Shown: positions 27,652 to 35,619 of the stretch, in pieces | Layout of the letters: each line of letters begins with the position of its first letter | Position numbering within the stretch: the stretch's first letter is position 1 | NCBI GenBank assembly: GCA_022014175.1 | Contig: JAKLLR010000006.1 | Location: forward strand, 1-46,404 | DNA length: 46,404 nt | Direction: 5' to 3' | Source: Gammaproteobacteria bacterium | Lineage (GTDB): Bacteria; Pseudomonadota; Gammaproteobacteria; Immundisolibacterales; JAKLLR01 | The notes under the pieces: generated by a model | What the model was told of the DNA's origin: nothing | The model's input: the letters and a program-made list of their open reading frames with translations, nothing else | Databases searched by the model: none | Position numbers and translations under genes: made by a program

Positions 27652-29003
27652 CAGACTGCCCCGCCGTTATCAGCGCAAGCCAGTGCCGCCACAACCTGCT
27701 CCATTCCAGCGGAGCGGGAGCCTTTGACCAGCAGACAGTCGTCCGGCCCAAGTTCTCTCGGCAGGTTTTTCAGCAACTCAGACCTGTCCGAGAATCCCTG
27801 GCCACCCGGCCCAAACTCCTCCGCCGCCAGGCAACTCAAGGGGCCGCAACCCCAGAGCTGTTCGATACCGGCAATCCGGGCAGCCCGGCCTGCAGCGCGA
27901 TGCAGTTCAGGGGCCTGCGCACCCAGCTCCGCCATATCACCCATCACCAGAGTCCGACGACCCGGCAGCAGCGCAAGCAGATCAAGCGCTGCCTGCAGGG
28001 AGGCCGGATTGGCGTTGTAACTGTCGTCAATCAAGCGGGCTCCAGCGCGCCCTCCGCAGGGGGAGAGCCGCCCTTTCACAGGTTTCACTGCGGCCAGTCC
28101 GGCAACCACGGCCTCCAGCGACGCACCCGCACTCGTGGCAGCGGCCGCAGCGGCCAGGGCATTGGCAACGTTGTGCCGCCCCAGCAGCGCCAGGGAAGTT
28201 GTGATCTCACCCGCCGGGGTGATTATCGTAAGGTCGGTGCCGCTGCTCTCCAGCTGGTATCGAGCGGTGAAGTCAGCAGGTTTTTCCAAGGAAAAGCTGA
28301 TCACCGGATGCCCCCCTGCCTGCGCCCGCCAAAGGACGATATGGGGGTCATCCAGATTCAAAATCGCAGTGCCACCGGGGCAGAGTCCATCCAGCAATTC
28401 GGCTTTGGCCCGGGCTACCGCAGCCACATCACCCAGCCCGGCCAGATGCGCCGCGGCGGCGTTAGTGATCACGGCGACCGTCGGCGCTGCAATCCGACCC
28501 AGGCCAGCTAACTCGCCGGGAGCACTCATGCCTGCTTCAATCACTGCCCAGGCGTGGTGCTGCCGTAGTCTCAGCAGGGTCAGGGGCAGACCGACCTGAT
28601 TGTTCAGATTACCGCGAGTGGCCAGCACCGGCGCGGTTTGAGCCAGAATCGCGGCGACCATCTCTTTAACCGTGGTTTTGCCGTTGCTGCCGGTTATTGC
28701 GACCAGGGGAATATCAAAGCGCCGGCGCCAATTGGCCGCCAGTTCACCCAGTGCCGTCAGGGTATCGCCCACCTGGAGTTGAGTCAGGGGCTGATCCAGC
28801 GGCTTGTCGACGAGGGCCGCAACCGCACCCCGGGCTGCTGCCTCAGCGACAAAACCGTGGCCATCGAAACGCTCACCCCGCAGGGCCACAAATAGCTCCC
28901 CGGGTTCGCTGGCGCGACTGTCTGTGCCGACCCGGCCAAACCGCACGTCGGCCCCGAGCAGATGGCCGTCCAGCACCCTGGCTGCCTCGGACAGCAGCAT
29001 CAT
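27651..29003 (-). CDS. murF: UDP-MurNAc-tripeptide D-alanyl-D-alanine ligase
   Basis: 450 residues from ATG 29003, which overlaps the murE stop as ATGA. A second in-frame ATG follows directly, and an upstream one at 29027 lies in murE. Motifs: [79 protein letters not shown] and [10 protein letters not shown]-type VMGDMAELG. It adds D-Ala-D-Ala to finish the UDP-MurNAc-pentapeptide. Confidence 0.96.
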   Translation of the reverse strand: MMLLSEAARVLDGHLLGADVRFGRVGTDSRASEPGELFVALRGERFDGHGFVAEAAARGAVAALVDKPLDQPLTQLQVGDTLTALGELAANWRRRFDIPLVAITGSNGKTTVKEMVAAILAQTAPVLATRGNLNNQVGLPLTLLRLRQHHAWAVIEAGMSAPGELAGLGRIAAPTVAVITNAAAAHLAGLGDVAAVARAKAELLDGLCPGGTAILNLDDPHIVLWRAQAGGHPVISFSLEKPADFTARYQLESSGTDLTIITPAGEITTSLALLGRHNVANALAAAAAATSAGASLEAVVAGLAAVKPVKGRLSPCGGRAGARLIDDSYNANPASLQAALDLLALLPGRRTLVMGDMAELGAQAPELHRAAGRAARIAGIEQLWGCGPLSCLAAEEFGPGGQGFSDRSELLKNLPRELGPDDCLLVKGSRSAGMEQVVAALACADNGGAV

Positions 29004-30490
29004 GACCAGACGTCCAGGGCCCGACAAATTTCGACCCGATCTGAGAAAGGGATCCGCTGCCGCCCGATCAGCTGCTCCCGCTCATCCCCCTTGCCCGCAA
29101 TCAGCACCCAGTCGTTCGAACCCGCTGCCGCAATCCCCCGGGCAATCGCTTCGGCTCGGTCACTGATCCGCCCCAACTCATCAACCCGGACCATGCCTTG
29201 CTGGATCTCATCAAGAATACTTTCTGGGTTTTCGCTGCGGGGGTTATCGCTGGTCAGCACTACGGCGTCCGCCAACCGCTCAGCCAGCGCGCCCATCATC
29301 GGCCGTTTGCCCCGGTCGCGATCACCGCCGCAACCGAACAGACAGATCAGCCGTCCGGCTTTACCACCGGTTTCAGTCAGACCCGCCATGTGCTGACGCA
29401 GAGTCAGCAACACCTGCTCCAAACCGTGGGGATTGTGGGCGTAGTCCAGCACCACCGTGGGACCAGCGCCGTCCGGGCGAACAAGCCGCTCCATCCGTCC
29501 GGCCACCGGCCGGATCCGCTGTAACCGGCTGACCACCTCATCTATCGGCAATCCAAACTGCACCAGCACCGCTGCGACTGCCAGCAGATTATTAATATTA
29601 AACCCCCCCAGCAGCGGCACCTCCACCCGACCCTGCCCCTGAGCGGCCACCAGAGTAAACCCAAGCCCCGTTGGCAGAAGCTCACGGTCATCAGCCCGCA
29701 CAGAGACGACACCGGGTAATTCAACCTCTCCATAACCGGTCAGGGGTACCCCCTGGGGCAGCTGCTTAGCCAGTTCGCAGCCCGCCGGATCGTCCAGATT
29801 GATCACCGCATGCCGCAGACCCGGCCAGTGAAACAGCTCAGCCTTGGCCCCCAGGTAACTGGCCATGTCGCCGTGGTAGTCGAGGTGGTCCCGCCCGAGG
29901 TTGGTAAACACGGCGCAGGCGAACCGCACCCCCCCAACCCGTTGCTGAACCAGGGCGTGAGATGAGATCTCGGCGGCCACCTGCTCGGCGCCGCCAGCCC
30001 TCATCTCACTCAGAAAGCGGTGGAAATCCACTGCATCCGGGGTGGTATGGGTGGCGATATCCAGGGAGCCGGGAAAACCATTGCCGAGGGTGCCGATCAC
30101 GGCGCAGCGATCCAGCGCCTGGCCCAGGAAGTGGCAGACCGAGGTCTTGCCATTGGTTCCAGTCACCCCGATGACCTGAATATGCTCCGAAGGCTCACCG
30201 AAGAAGCGGCTGGCCAGATTGCCCCGCTCACGCTGGAGATTGGTCAGGGGAAAACCGGCCACTCCCGTCGGCAGGGTGATCTCTTCAGAGACTGAGGCAT
30301 CCCAGATCACAGCGGCCGCACCCCGATCCACCGCCTGCTGGATGTGCGCCGCCGGTTCATCTCCAGAGGCGAGAAACAGCTCACCCCGTCTGACCCGGCG
30401 ACTGTCGCTGTTGAGCCCGGTCAAGCCGATGTCCAGCCCCCCTCCGGGGGCTGTCGGGCAGAGGGCTCGCAGTGTCATCGCCGCACTCAT
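29000..30490 (-). CDS. murE: UDP-MurNAc-L-Ala-D-Glu: meso-diaminopimelate ligase
   Basis: 496 residues. GLNSDSRRVRRGELFLA, ATP loop GVTGTNGKTSVCHFLGQAL, EISSHALVQQRV, TNLGRDHLDYHGDM, DYAHNPHGLEQVL, and the specificity motif DNPR in LTSDNPRSENP, which marks enzymes that take meso-diaminopimelate rather than lysine. This agrees with a Gram-negative cell wall. The ATG overlaps the ftsI stop as ATGA. Confidence 0.97.
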   Translation of the reverse strand: MSAAMTLRALCPTAPGGGLDIGLTGLNSDSRRVRRGELFLASGDEPAAHIQQAVDRGAAAVIWDASVSEEITLPTGVAGFPLTNLQRERGNLASRFFGEPSEHIQVIGVTGTNGKTSVCHFLGQALDRCAVIGTLGNGFPGSLDIATHTTPDAVDFHRFLSEMRAGGAEQVAAEISSHALVQQRVGGVRFACAVFTNLGRDHLDYHGDMASYLGAKAELFHWPGLRHAVINLDDPAGCELAKQLPQGVPLTGYGEVELPGVVSVRADDRELLPTGLGFTLVAAQGQGRVEVPLLGGFNINNLLAVAAVLVQFGLPIDEVVSRLQRIRPVAGRMERLVRPDGAGPTVVLDYAHNPHGLEQVLLTLRQHMAGLTETGGKAGRLICLFGCGGDRDRGKRPMMGALAERLADAVVLTSDNPRSENPESILDEIQQGMVRVDELGRISDRAEAIARGIAAAGSNDWVLIAGKGDEREQLIGRQRIPFSDRVEICRALDVWS

Positions 30491-32184
30491 GCCGAATCAC
30501 CCTGCAAGCTGTTCAGTGCACGAAAGGTCTCGGGCCGATCCGGTGGAATATTCATTAGACGGAGTGCCCCGCCCATTACCCGACTGAAGACCGGGGCGGC
30601 CACCGCACCACCGTAGTGTCCATCTTTTTTGGGTTCGTCCACGACGACTGCCAGCACCAGTCGAGGCGCGCTGGCCGGGGCCAGGCCCACAAACAGGGAG
30701 AGATAGCGGTCGGCAGAGTAACCACCCTCTTCGCTCTTGTGTACGGTGCCGGTTTTGCCCAGAACCCGGTAACCCGGCACCTGGGCACGCTTCGCTGTGC
30801 CCTCTTGACCCACCACCAGCTCCAGCATCGCCGCCACCTCACGAGTCACCTTCGCCGGGAAGACCGGATGCCAGGCTCGCTCCGCCTGCCACTGGGGCCG
30901 GGGTTCGAAGCTGATTTCCGGCAGAGAGCCGCCGGTGGCGAAAACCGAGTAGGCCCGCGCAAGCTGCAAGGCGGTGGCGGAGAGACCGTAACCATAGGAG
31001 ATGGTGGCCTGCTCAACCGGACCCCAGGCACCCGCGGGCTGCAACAGGCCCTCTCCCTCTCCGGGGAAGCCGCTCTGGGTGTTCATGCCAAAACCCAGAT
31101 TGTCGAGATAGGACCAGAGCACCTCACGCTTCAGCGCCAGGCCGATTTGGGTGGTGCCGACATTGCTCGACTTCTGCACCACCCCGGCCACGGTCAGCCG
31201 ACCGTAATCATGCACATCCCGAATGGTGTAACGCCCGATCCGGGTCCAGCCCGGGGAGGTCTCGATGATGTCATCAACCCGGTAGAGCCCCTGATCCAGG
31301 GCGGCGGCCACCGTGAAGGGCTTCATGGTTGATCCCGGTTCAAACAGGTCCGTCACGGCTCGATTTCGTAACGCCGAACCCCGGCGCTCGGAGGAGTTGT
31401 TGGGATTAAGCACAGGTAGATTAACCATCGCCAGAACCTCGCCGCTGCGACCGTCCAGCAAGACCGCAGTGGCTGCGCTCGCCTGGTGTTCGGTCACCGC
31501 CCGCTTCAGTTCACGGTAGGCCAGATACTGCAGCTGCTTGTCTAGACTCAGGGTCAGGGTTTCACCGGGATGCGGCACCCGGATACTCTCGACGTTTTCA
31601 ACCCAGCGCCCCTGCAGATCCCGAATCATCCGTTTGGCACCCGGGCTGCCCGCCAGGCGCTGTTCAAACAGCAGCTCCAGCCCTTCGCGACCCACATCAT
31701 CCACATCAGTGAAGCCGAGCACCTGACCTGCACTTTCGCCTGCCGGGTAGTAGCGCCGGTACTCCCGTTCAAGATAGAGGCCATCGAGCCCCATGCCTTT
31801 AACCTGGGCGCCCAGCTCGGGGCTAACACCCCGCTTCAGGTAGAGGAACTTGCGCTGACTGCGGGCATCCAGCGTCCGGTCCAACGCCGCAGAGTTGAGC
31901 CCAAGTAAACCTGCAAGCTGTTGTAACTCGGCAGCGTTTGGACTGAACTCGGAGGGGTTAACCCAAACCGAGTCCACCGGCGTGCTCACCGCCAGCACCT
32001 CGCCCCGACGATCCAGCAGCATGCCGCGATGGGCGTTTATGGTCACATCCCGAACGTGCCGGGCCGCGCCCTGGTCCTGCAGAAAATAGTTTTCAATAAT
32101 CTGCAGCTGCACTGCACGCCACAGCAGAATCGTCGCTGCGGTGACTGCCATCGCTACGACCAGCCAATGTCTGACCCCGGACAC
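30487..32184 (-). CDS. ftsI: Septal peptidoglycan transpeptidase FtsI (PBP3)
   Basis: 565 residues. One N-terminal membrane helix (about 7-25), a PBP dimerisation domain (RGMLLDRRGEVLAVSTP from 53), and a transpeptidase domain with the three active-site motifs: STMK (285-288, Ser285 nucleophile), SSN (339-341) and KTG (477-479). It cross-links septal peptidoglycan and pairs with FtsW. It starts two bases after the ftsL stop. E. coli FtsI is 588 residues; the C-terminal end here is slightly shorter. Confidence 0.97.
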   Translation of the reverse strand: MSGVRHWLVVAMAVTAATILLWRAVQLQIIENYFLQDQGAARHVRDVTINAHRGMLLDRRGEVLAVSTPVDSVWVNPSEFSPNAAELQQLAGLLGLNSAALDRTLDARSQRKFLYLKRGVSPELGAQVKGMGLDGLYLEREYRRYYPAGESAGQVLGFTDVDDVGREGLELLFEQRLAGSPGAKRMIRDLQGRWVENVESIRVPHPGETLTLSLDKQLQYLAYRELKRAVTEHQASAATAVLLDGRSGEVLAMVNLPVLNPNNSSERRGSALRNRAVTDLFEPGSTMKPFTVAAALDQGLYRVDDIIETSPGWTRIGRYTIRDVHDYGRLTVAGVVQKSSNVGTTQIGLALKREVLWSYLDNLGFGMNTQSGFPGEGEGLLQPAGAWGPVEQATISYGYGLSATALQLARAYSVFATGGSLPEISFEPRPQWQAERAWHPVFPAKVTREVAAMLELVVGQEGTAKRAQVPGYRVLGKTGTVHKSEEGGYSADRYLSLFVGLAPASAPRLVLAVVVDEPKKDGHYGGAVAAPVFSRVMGGALRLMNIPPDRPETFRALNSLQGDSA

Positions 32185-32186
32185 CG

Positions 32187-32465
32187 CTATCTCCAGGACG
32201 CCTGAACAACCACGGTCCCGGCACCGGGTTCCTGCATACCGAGCCGCTGCCGGGCTAACCGGTCAATTCGACCATGAGTCGCCCAGGCCGCCTCTTCAAG
32301 CAACAGCTGGCCCCACTCGCTGTCCAGTCGATCCTGCTCAGCCCGCAGTCGCTCCAGACCAGCGAAGCGGGTCCGGCTCTCCTGTTTGCTCGCAATCACG
32401 CCAAGAGCGCTGGCCACCACGGCAACCAGCAGCAATATAATTGGCCAGTGACGGAGAATCACCAT
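32187..32465 (-). CDS. ftsL: Cell division protein FtsL
   Basis: 92 residues: a membrane helix (HWPIILLLVAVVASALGVIA, about 6-25) followed by a periplasmic coiled coil (RFAGLERLRAEQDRLDSEWGQLLLEE) and the FtsL end with HGRIDRLARQRLGMQ. It forms the FtsQLB complex that activates FtsWI. The ATG overlaps the rsmH stop by seven bases. Sequence conservation is low in this family; position and topology settle the call. Confidence 0.93.
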   Translation of the reverse strand: MVILRHWPIILLLVAVVASALGVIASKQESRTRFAGLERLRAEQDRLDSEWGQLLLEEAAWATHGRIDRLARQRLGMQEPGAGTVVVQASWR

Positions 32466-33388
32466 GGCAACCGCTCCGCTACCCGCAGCGTAGCGCTGCG
32501 TGCCCGTGGATTGGCTGCCAGTTCACTGGCATCGGCTCTTCGCGGCATCCGCACCAACCGCCAGCGGGGACTGGGGGGTTCCGGCAGTGGCAGATTTTGG
32601 GGCCAGCCCGAGTGGCTCGACTCCGGACCACGGAAAAACTGTTTGACCCGTCGATCCTCCAAAGAGTGAAAGCTGAGGACAACCAGCCTGCCACCAGTGG
32701 CCAGGGCGGCCTCGGCCTGGGGCAACACCGCATCCAGCTCCTCTAGCTCATCGTTAATAAAAATCCGCAGCGCCTGGAAGGTCCGGGTCGCTGGATGTTT
32801 CTGCCGCTCCCGCCCTGGCAGGACCCTGGCAACCAGCTCGGCCAGCTGCGCTGTGCGGGTCAGCGGCGTCTCGGTCCGGGTCTCTATGATTGCCCGGGCA
32901 ATACGCCGACTGAACCGCTCTTCGCCGTAGCGCCAGATCACCTCCGCGATCTCGGCCTCATCCGCGCGCCGCAACCAGCTCGCCGCCGTCATGGGCTGGG
33001 ATTGGTCCATACGCATATCCAGCGGGCCATCGGAGCTAAAACTGAACCCGCGCTCGGCCTCGTCGAGCTGCGGTGAGGAGACACCGAGATCCAGCAGAAT
33101 GCCATTGACACGACCACTCCATCCGACCGCTTGCAACACCGAACCCAAATCAGAAAACGCCGTCTGCCGAAAATTGAAGCGAGCATCACCGGCAAAATCG
33201 CGCTCAGCCGCCATTGCCGCCTCCCGGTCCCGGTCCAGCGCCAGCAGCCGCCCCTCTGGGCCGAGCTGCGCCAGAATGGCGGCGCTGTGACCACCGCGAC
33301 CAAAGGTGCAATCGACGTAGTAGCCATCCGACTTGATGGCCAGCGCCAGCACCACCGGACCGGCCAAAACTGGGGTATGCAGAGTCAC
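32459..33388 (-). CDS. rsmH: 16S rRNA (cytosine-1402-N4)-methyltransferase
   Basis: 309 residues. HTPVLAGPVV at the start, SAM-binding YVDCTFGRGGHS, LALDRDREA, GILLDLGVSSPQLDEAERGFSF and DMRMDQSQPMTAASWL, then the C-terminal VVLSFHSLEDRRVKQFF. RsmH (MraW) methylates the P-site nucleotide C1402 of 16S rRNA. Second gene of the dcw operon, six bases after mraZ. Confidence 0.96.
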   Translation of the reverse strand: MTLHTPVLAGPVVLALAIKSDGYYVDCTFGRGGHSAAILAQLGPEGRLLALDRDREAAMAAERDFAGDARFNFRQTAFSDLGSVLQAVGWSGRVNGILLDLGVSSPQLDEAERGFSFSSDGPLDMRMDQSQPMTAASWLRRADEAEIAEVIWRYGEERFSRRIARAIIETRTETPLTRTAQLAELVARVLPGRERQKHPATRTFQALRIFINDELEELDAVLPQAEAALATGGRLVVLSFHSLEDRRVKQFFRGPESSHSGWPQNLPLPEPPSPRWRLVRMPRRADASELAANPRARSATLRVAERLPW

Positions 33389-33394
33389 GGCCTG

Positions 33395-33853
33395 TCACAG
33401 CGATAGGGATTTGAGTGCCTCCGGCAACTCCACGGCGCCGGAACCGACCTGCTGCAACCACTGGCTACGCTGATCACTCCATGCCTGCTCGTTCCATATT
33501 TCATACTTGTTGCCCTGGCCCACCAGCAGAGCCCGCTTGTCCAACCCCACCTGTTCCCGCAACAGGGGCGGCAGCAGAATGCGTCCCTGCCCGTCCGGGG
33601 CACATTCACCGGCATACCCCATCAGCATTTTTTTCAGTTGGTCGGTGGTGGGGTCCAGCGCCGGCAGATCCACCAGCTTGCGTTCAATCCGCTCCCACTC
33701 AGGCAGGGGATAGAGCAACAGACAGTGGCCGAGAAAGTGCAGAGTGGCGATCAACTCATCGCCCCCCTCATCTCTCAGCCGCTGTCGGCACTTACTCGGT
33801 ATCGCCACCCGCCCTTTGGCGTCGATGGTGAGTGTATGGATCCCCCGGAACAT
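33395..33853 (-). CDS. mraZ: Transcriptional regulator MraZ
   Basis: 152 residues with two SpoVT/AbrB-like half-domains, each holding the DNA-contact motif: DAKGRVAIPSKCRQ (about 11-24) and DGQGRILLPPLLRE (about 91-104). MraZ forms an oligomeric ring and represses its own dcw operon by binding tandem TGGGN repeats, which are present just upstream. First gene of the cluster. Confidence 0.96.
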   Translation of the reverse strand: MFRGIHTLTIDAKGRVAIPSKCRQRLRDEGGDELIATLHFLGHCLLLYPLPEWERIERKLVDLPALDPTTDQLKKMLMGYAGECAPDGQGRILLPPLLREQVGLDKRALLVGQGNKYEIWNEQAWSDQRSQWLQQVGSGAVELPEALKSLSL

Positions 33854-33862
33854 GTCCGATAT

Positions 33863-33887
33863 TGCCCCTTTGCCCCACTAAGCCCCA
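33863..33887 (-). promoter_or_regulatory. MraZ-binding repeats (TGGGN type)
   Basis: On the minus strand, TGGGG occurs at 33887-33883 and again at 33877-33873, a 10-base period. It is followed by an imperfect third element, GGGCA at 33867-33863 in exact phase or AGGGG at 33869-33865 slightly off phase. The boxes lie downstream of the predicted start site, between it and the mraZ ATG. The AGGGG is also the best ribosome-binding candidate for mraZ. Confidence 0.7.
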
Positions 33888-33915
33888 TTTCCAACCACTT
33901 TTTACCACAAGGTGC

Positions 33916-33943
33916 ACTATAGAGCCCCTAATACCACTGTCAA
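33916..33943 (-). promoter_or_regulatory. Strong sigma70 promoter of the dcw operon
   Basis: On the minus strand, TTGACA (33943-33938, full consensus), a 16-base spacer and TATAGT (33921-33916). The predicted start is near 33909, giving a leader of about 56 bases that contains the MraZ boxes. It is the best promoter match in the window and would drive the 17-kb cluster. Confidence 0.8.
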
Positions 33944-34040
33944 GTGAAGAGTTTCAGCTGTTTTATGAAATAGAGAATTGCGGCATAGTTTCTGCTTTGA
34001 GATCCATTCCCCATTGACCGCCCGAACCCAGGAGTCGCGC

Positions 34041-35168
34041 ATGAGCGAAACCACCGCAACCGAAGAGAACAAGAGTGCGACCAATCCCCAGACGGATCCG
34101 GAGCGCTATCTCACGATGTTGATCAAAAACGCGATCAAGCTCTCGGTATCTGACATTCACATCAAATCCAAGACGCCGCCATTCTTTCGACTCCACGGCA
34201 ATCTGCACGAACTGGATAGCCTGTCCCCGCTGAGCTTGGACGATGTCAATGCCCTCGCCGCTTGGTTCATGAATGAGCGGCAACGTGGGGAGTTTGAGCG
34301 GGACCGCCAGATCGATCTCGCCAGAGGGTTCTCCGGCATCGGCCGGGTCCGGGCCAACATTTTCAGCCAACGGGGCAGTATCAGCATTGTGTTGCGCGTC
34401 ATTCCAACTCAACTGCCGGACAGGGAGAGTCTCCATCTGCCACCGATCATCGATTCGCTCAGTGAATTGCGCCGGGGTCTGGTGCTGGTAACGGGGCCGA
34501 CCGGCTCCGGCAAATCCACCACCCTGGCAACCATGATTGACATCATCAACCGGCGTGATCCGAAACATATCGTCACCATCGAAGACCCCATTGAATTTCT
34601 CTTTCGGGACCAGAAATCAATCATTAGTCAACGAGAGGTCGGACCGGACACCGACTCTTTTACCATGGCGATGCGAGCCGCTCTGCGACAGGATCCGGAT
34701 GTGATTTTCATCGGCGAGTTGCGGGATGCGGAGACCATCACCACCGCAATTAAAGCCGCAGACACGGGCCACCTGGTGCTCTCGACCCTGCACGCCTCAG
34801 GCGGCCTTGAAACGGTTAACCGCATCATGGCTAACTTCCCGGTGGACGAGCAGGAGACCATGCGTATGAACCTGGCCACCAACCTGAGGGGGGTGGTTAG
34901 TCAGCGCTTACTGCCAACCGCAGATGGCAAAAGCCGAGTCTGTGCCTACGAAGTACTGGTGGGCACCCGCACAGTGTCGGATATGATCGAGGACCCGAAA
35001 CGCACCGCAGAGATCGAAAACGCCATTCGGGATGGTGCTCAGCACGGCATGATCAGCTTCGACGCCTGCCTGCTGGATCTTGCCCAGCGCAACGTGATTA
35101 CCGACGACGTGGCACTGGATTACTCCACCAATCCCACTGATTTACGCCTCAAGCTGGAGGGGTTCTAG
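34041..35168 (+). CDS. PilT/PilU-family type IV pilus retraction ATPase
   Basis: 375 residues from ATG 34041, supported by CCAGGAG upstream and by the acidic hydrophilic N-terminus; the frame is open to 33978. VSDIHIKSKTPPFFRLHG, Walker A GPTGSGKST, Asp box TIEDPIEFL, Walker B ALRQDPDVIFIGELRD and His box TGHLVLSTLHASGG define the secretion ATPase family. The end NPTDLRLKLEGF and QREVGPDTDSF are more PilU-like; the YEVLVGT segment is shared. PilT and PilU power pilus retraction for twitching and DNA uptake. No other pilus gene lies in the window. Confidence 0.88.
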   Translation: MSETTATEENKSATNPQTDPERYLTMLIKNAIKLSVSDIHIKSKTPPFFRLHGNLHELDSLSPLSLDDVNALAAWFMNERQRGEFERDRQIDLARGFSGIGRVRANIFSQRGSISIVLRVIPTQLPDRESLHLPPIIDSLSELRRGLVLVTGPTGSGKSTTLATMIDIINRRDPKHIVTIEDPIEFLFRDQKSIISQREVGPDTDSFTMAMRAALRQDPDVIFIGELRDAETITTAIKAADTGHLVLSTLHASGGLETVNRIMANFPVDEQETMRMNLATNLRGVVSQRLLPTADGKSRVCAYEVLVGTRTVSDMIEDPKRTAEIENAIRDGAQHGMISFDACLLDLAQRNVITDDVALDYSTNPTDLRLKLEGF

Positions 35169-35179
35169 ACATAGAGCAG

Positions 35180-35540
35180 GTGCCGGAGTCGGCCTGTAAG
35201 CCGGGTTCTGTCGAGAACGATCATTCATCTGGGCCGACTGTCACCAGCCGGCTCGTGCGACCTACCCGGGAACGGTGCGGACCACACCTGGCGACCGATG
35301 GTCACCTGCTCCCTGCTTGGTCTTGCCCCGGGTGGGGTTTGCCCTGCCGCGACTGTTACCAGCCTCGCGGTGCGCTCTTACCGCACCATTTCACCCTTAC
35401 CGGAAAACCGGCGGTATATTTTCTGTGGCACTTTCCGTAGGCTCACGCCCCCCAGGCGTTACCTGGCACCCTGTCCTGCGGGGCCCGGACTTTCCTCCAC
35501 GCCCGCAAGGGCACAGCGACCGTCCAGCCGACTCCGACGA
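35180..35540 (-). ncRNA. rnpB: RNase P RNA, bacterial type A
   Basis: On the minus strand the conserved 5' P4 core GAGGAAAGTCCGGGC is at 35497-35483, followed by the highly conserved CAGGGTGCCAGGTAACGCCT, GGTAAGGGTGAAA and GTGCGGTAAGAGCGCACC. The 3' side holds CCCGGGTAGG, AGATGAATGA and ACAGAACCCGGCTTA (35211-35197). P1 pairs CGGAGTCGGC (35536-35527) with GCCGACTCCG (35193-35184), which fixes both ends to within a few bases. At about 360 nt it is a little shorter than E. coli M1 RNA. It matures tRNA 5' ends. It is convergent with the pilus ATPase gene, and no terminator is evident. Confidence 0.96.
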
Positions 35541-35545
35541 GGGCC

Positions 35546-35574
35546 AAACTAAGGAATTCGGTACTGGATTACAA
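35546..35574 (-). promoter_or_regulatory. Predicted promoter of rnpB
   Basis: On the minus strand, TTGTAA (35574-35569), a 17-base spacer and TAGTTT (35551-35546). The implied start near 35540 coincides with the 5' end needed for helix P1. It sits back to back with lpoA. Confidence 0.45.
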
Positions 35575-35619
35575 GCGCAATCCCGTACAATTACGAAAAA
35601 GACCACCTGTAGCCCGCAA

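Noticed and set aside
35275-35619. Upstream extension of the lpoA reading frame
   Set aside because: It is antisense to the conserved RNase P RNA; the lipoprotein signal peptide begins at 35620/35623.
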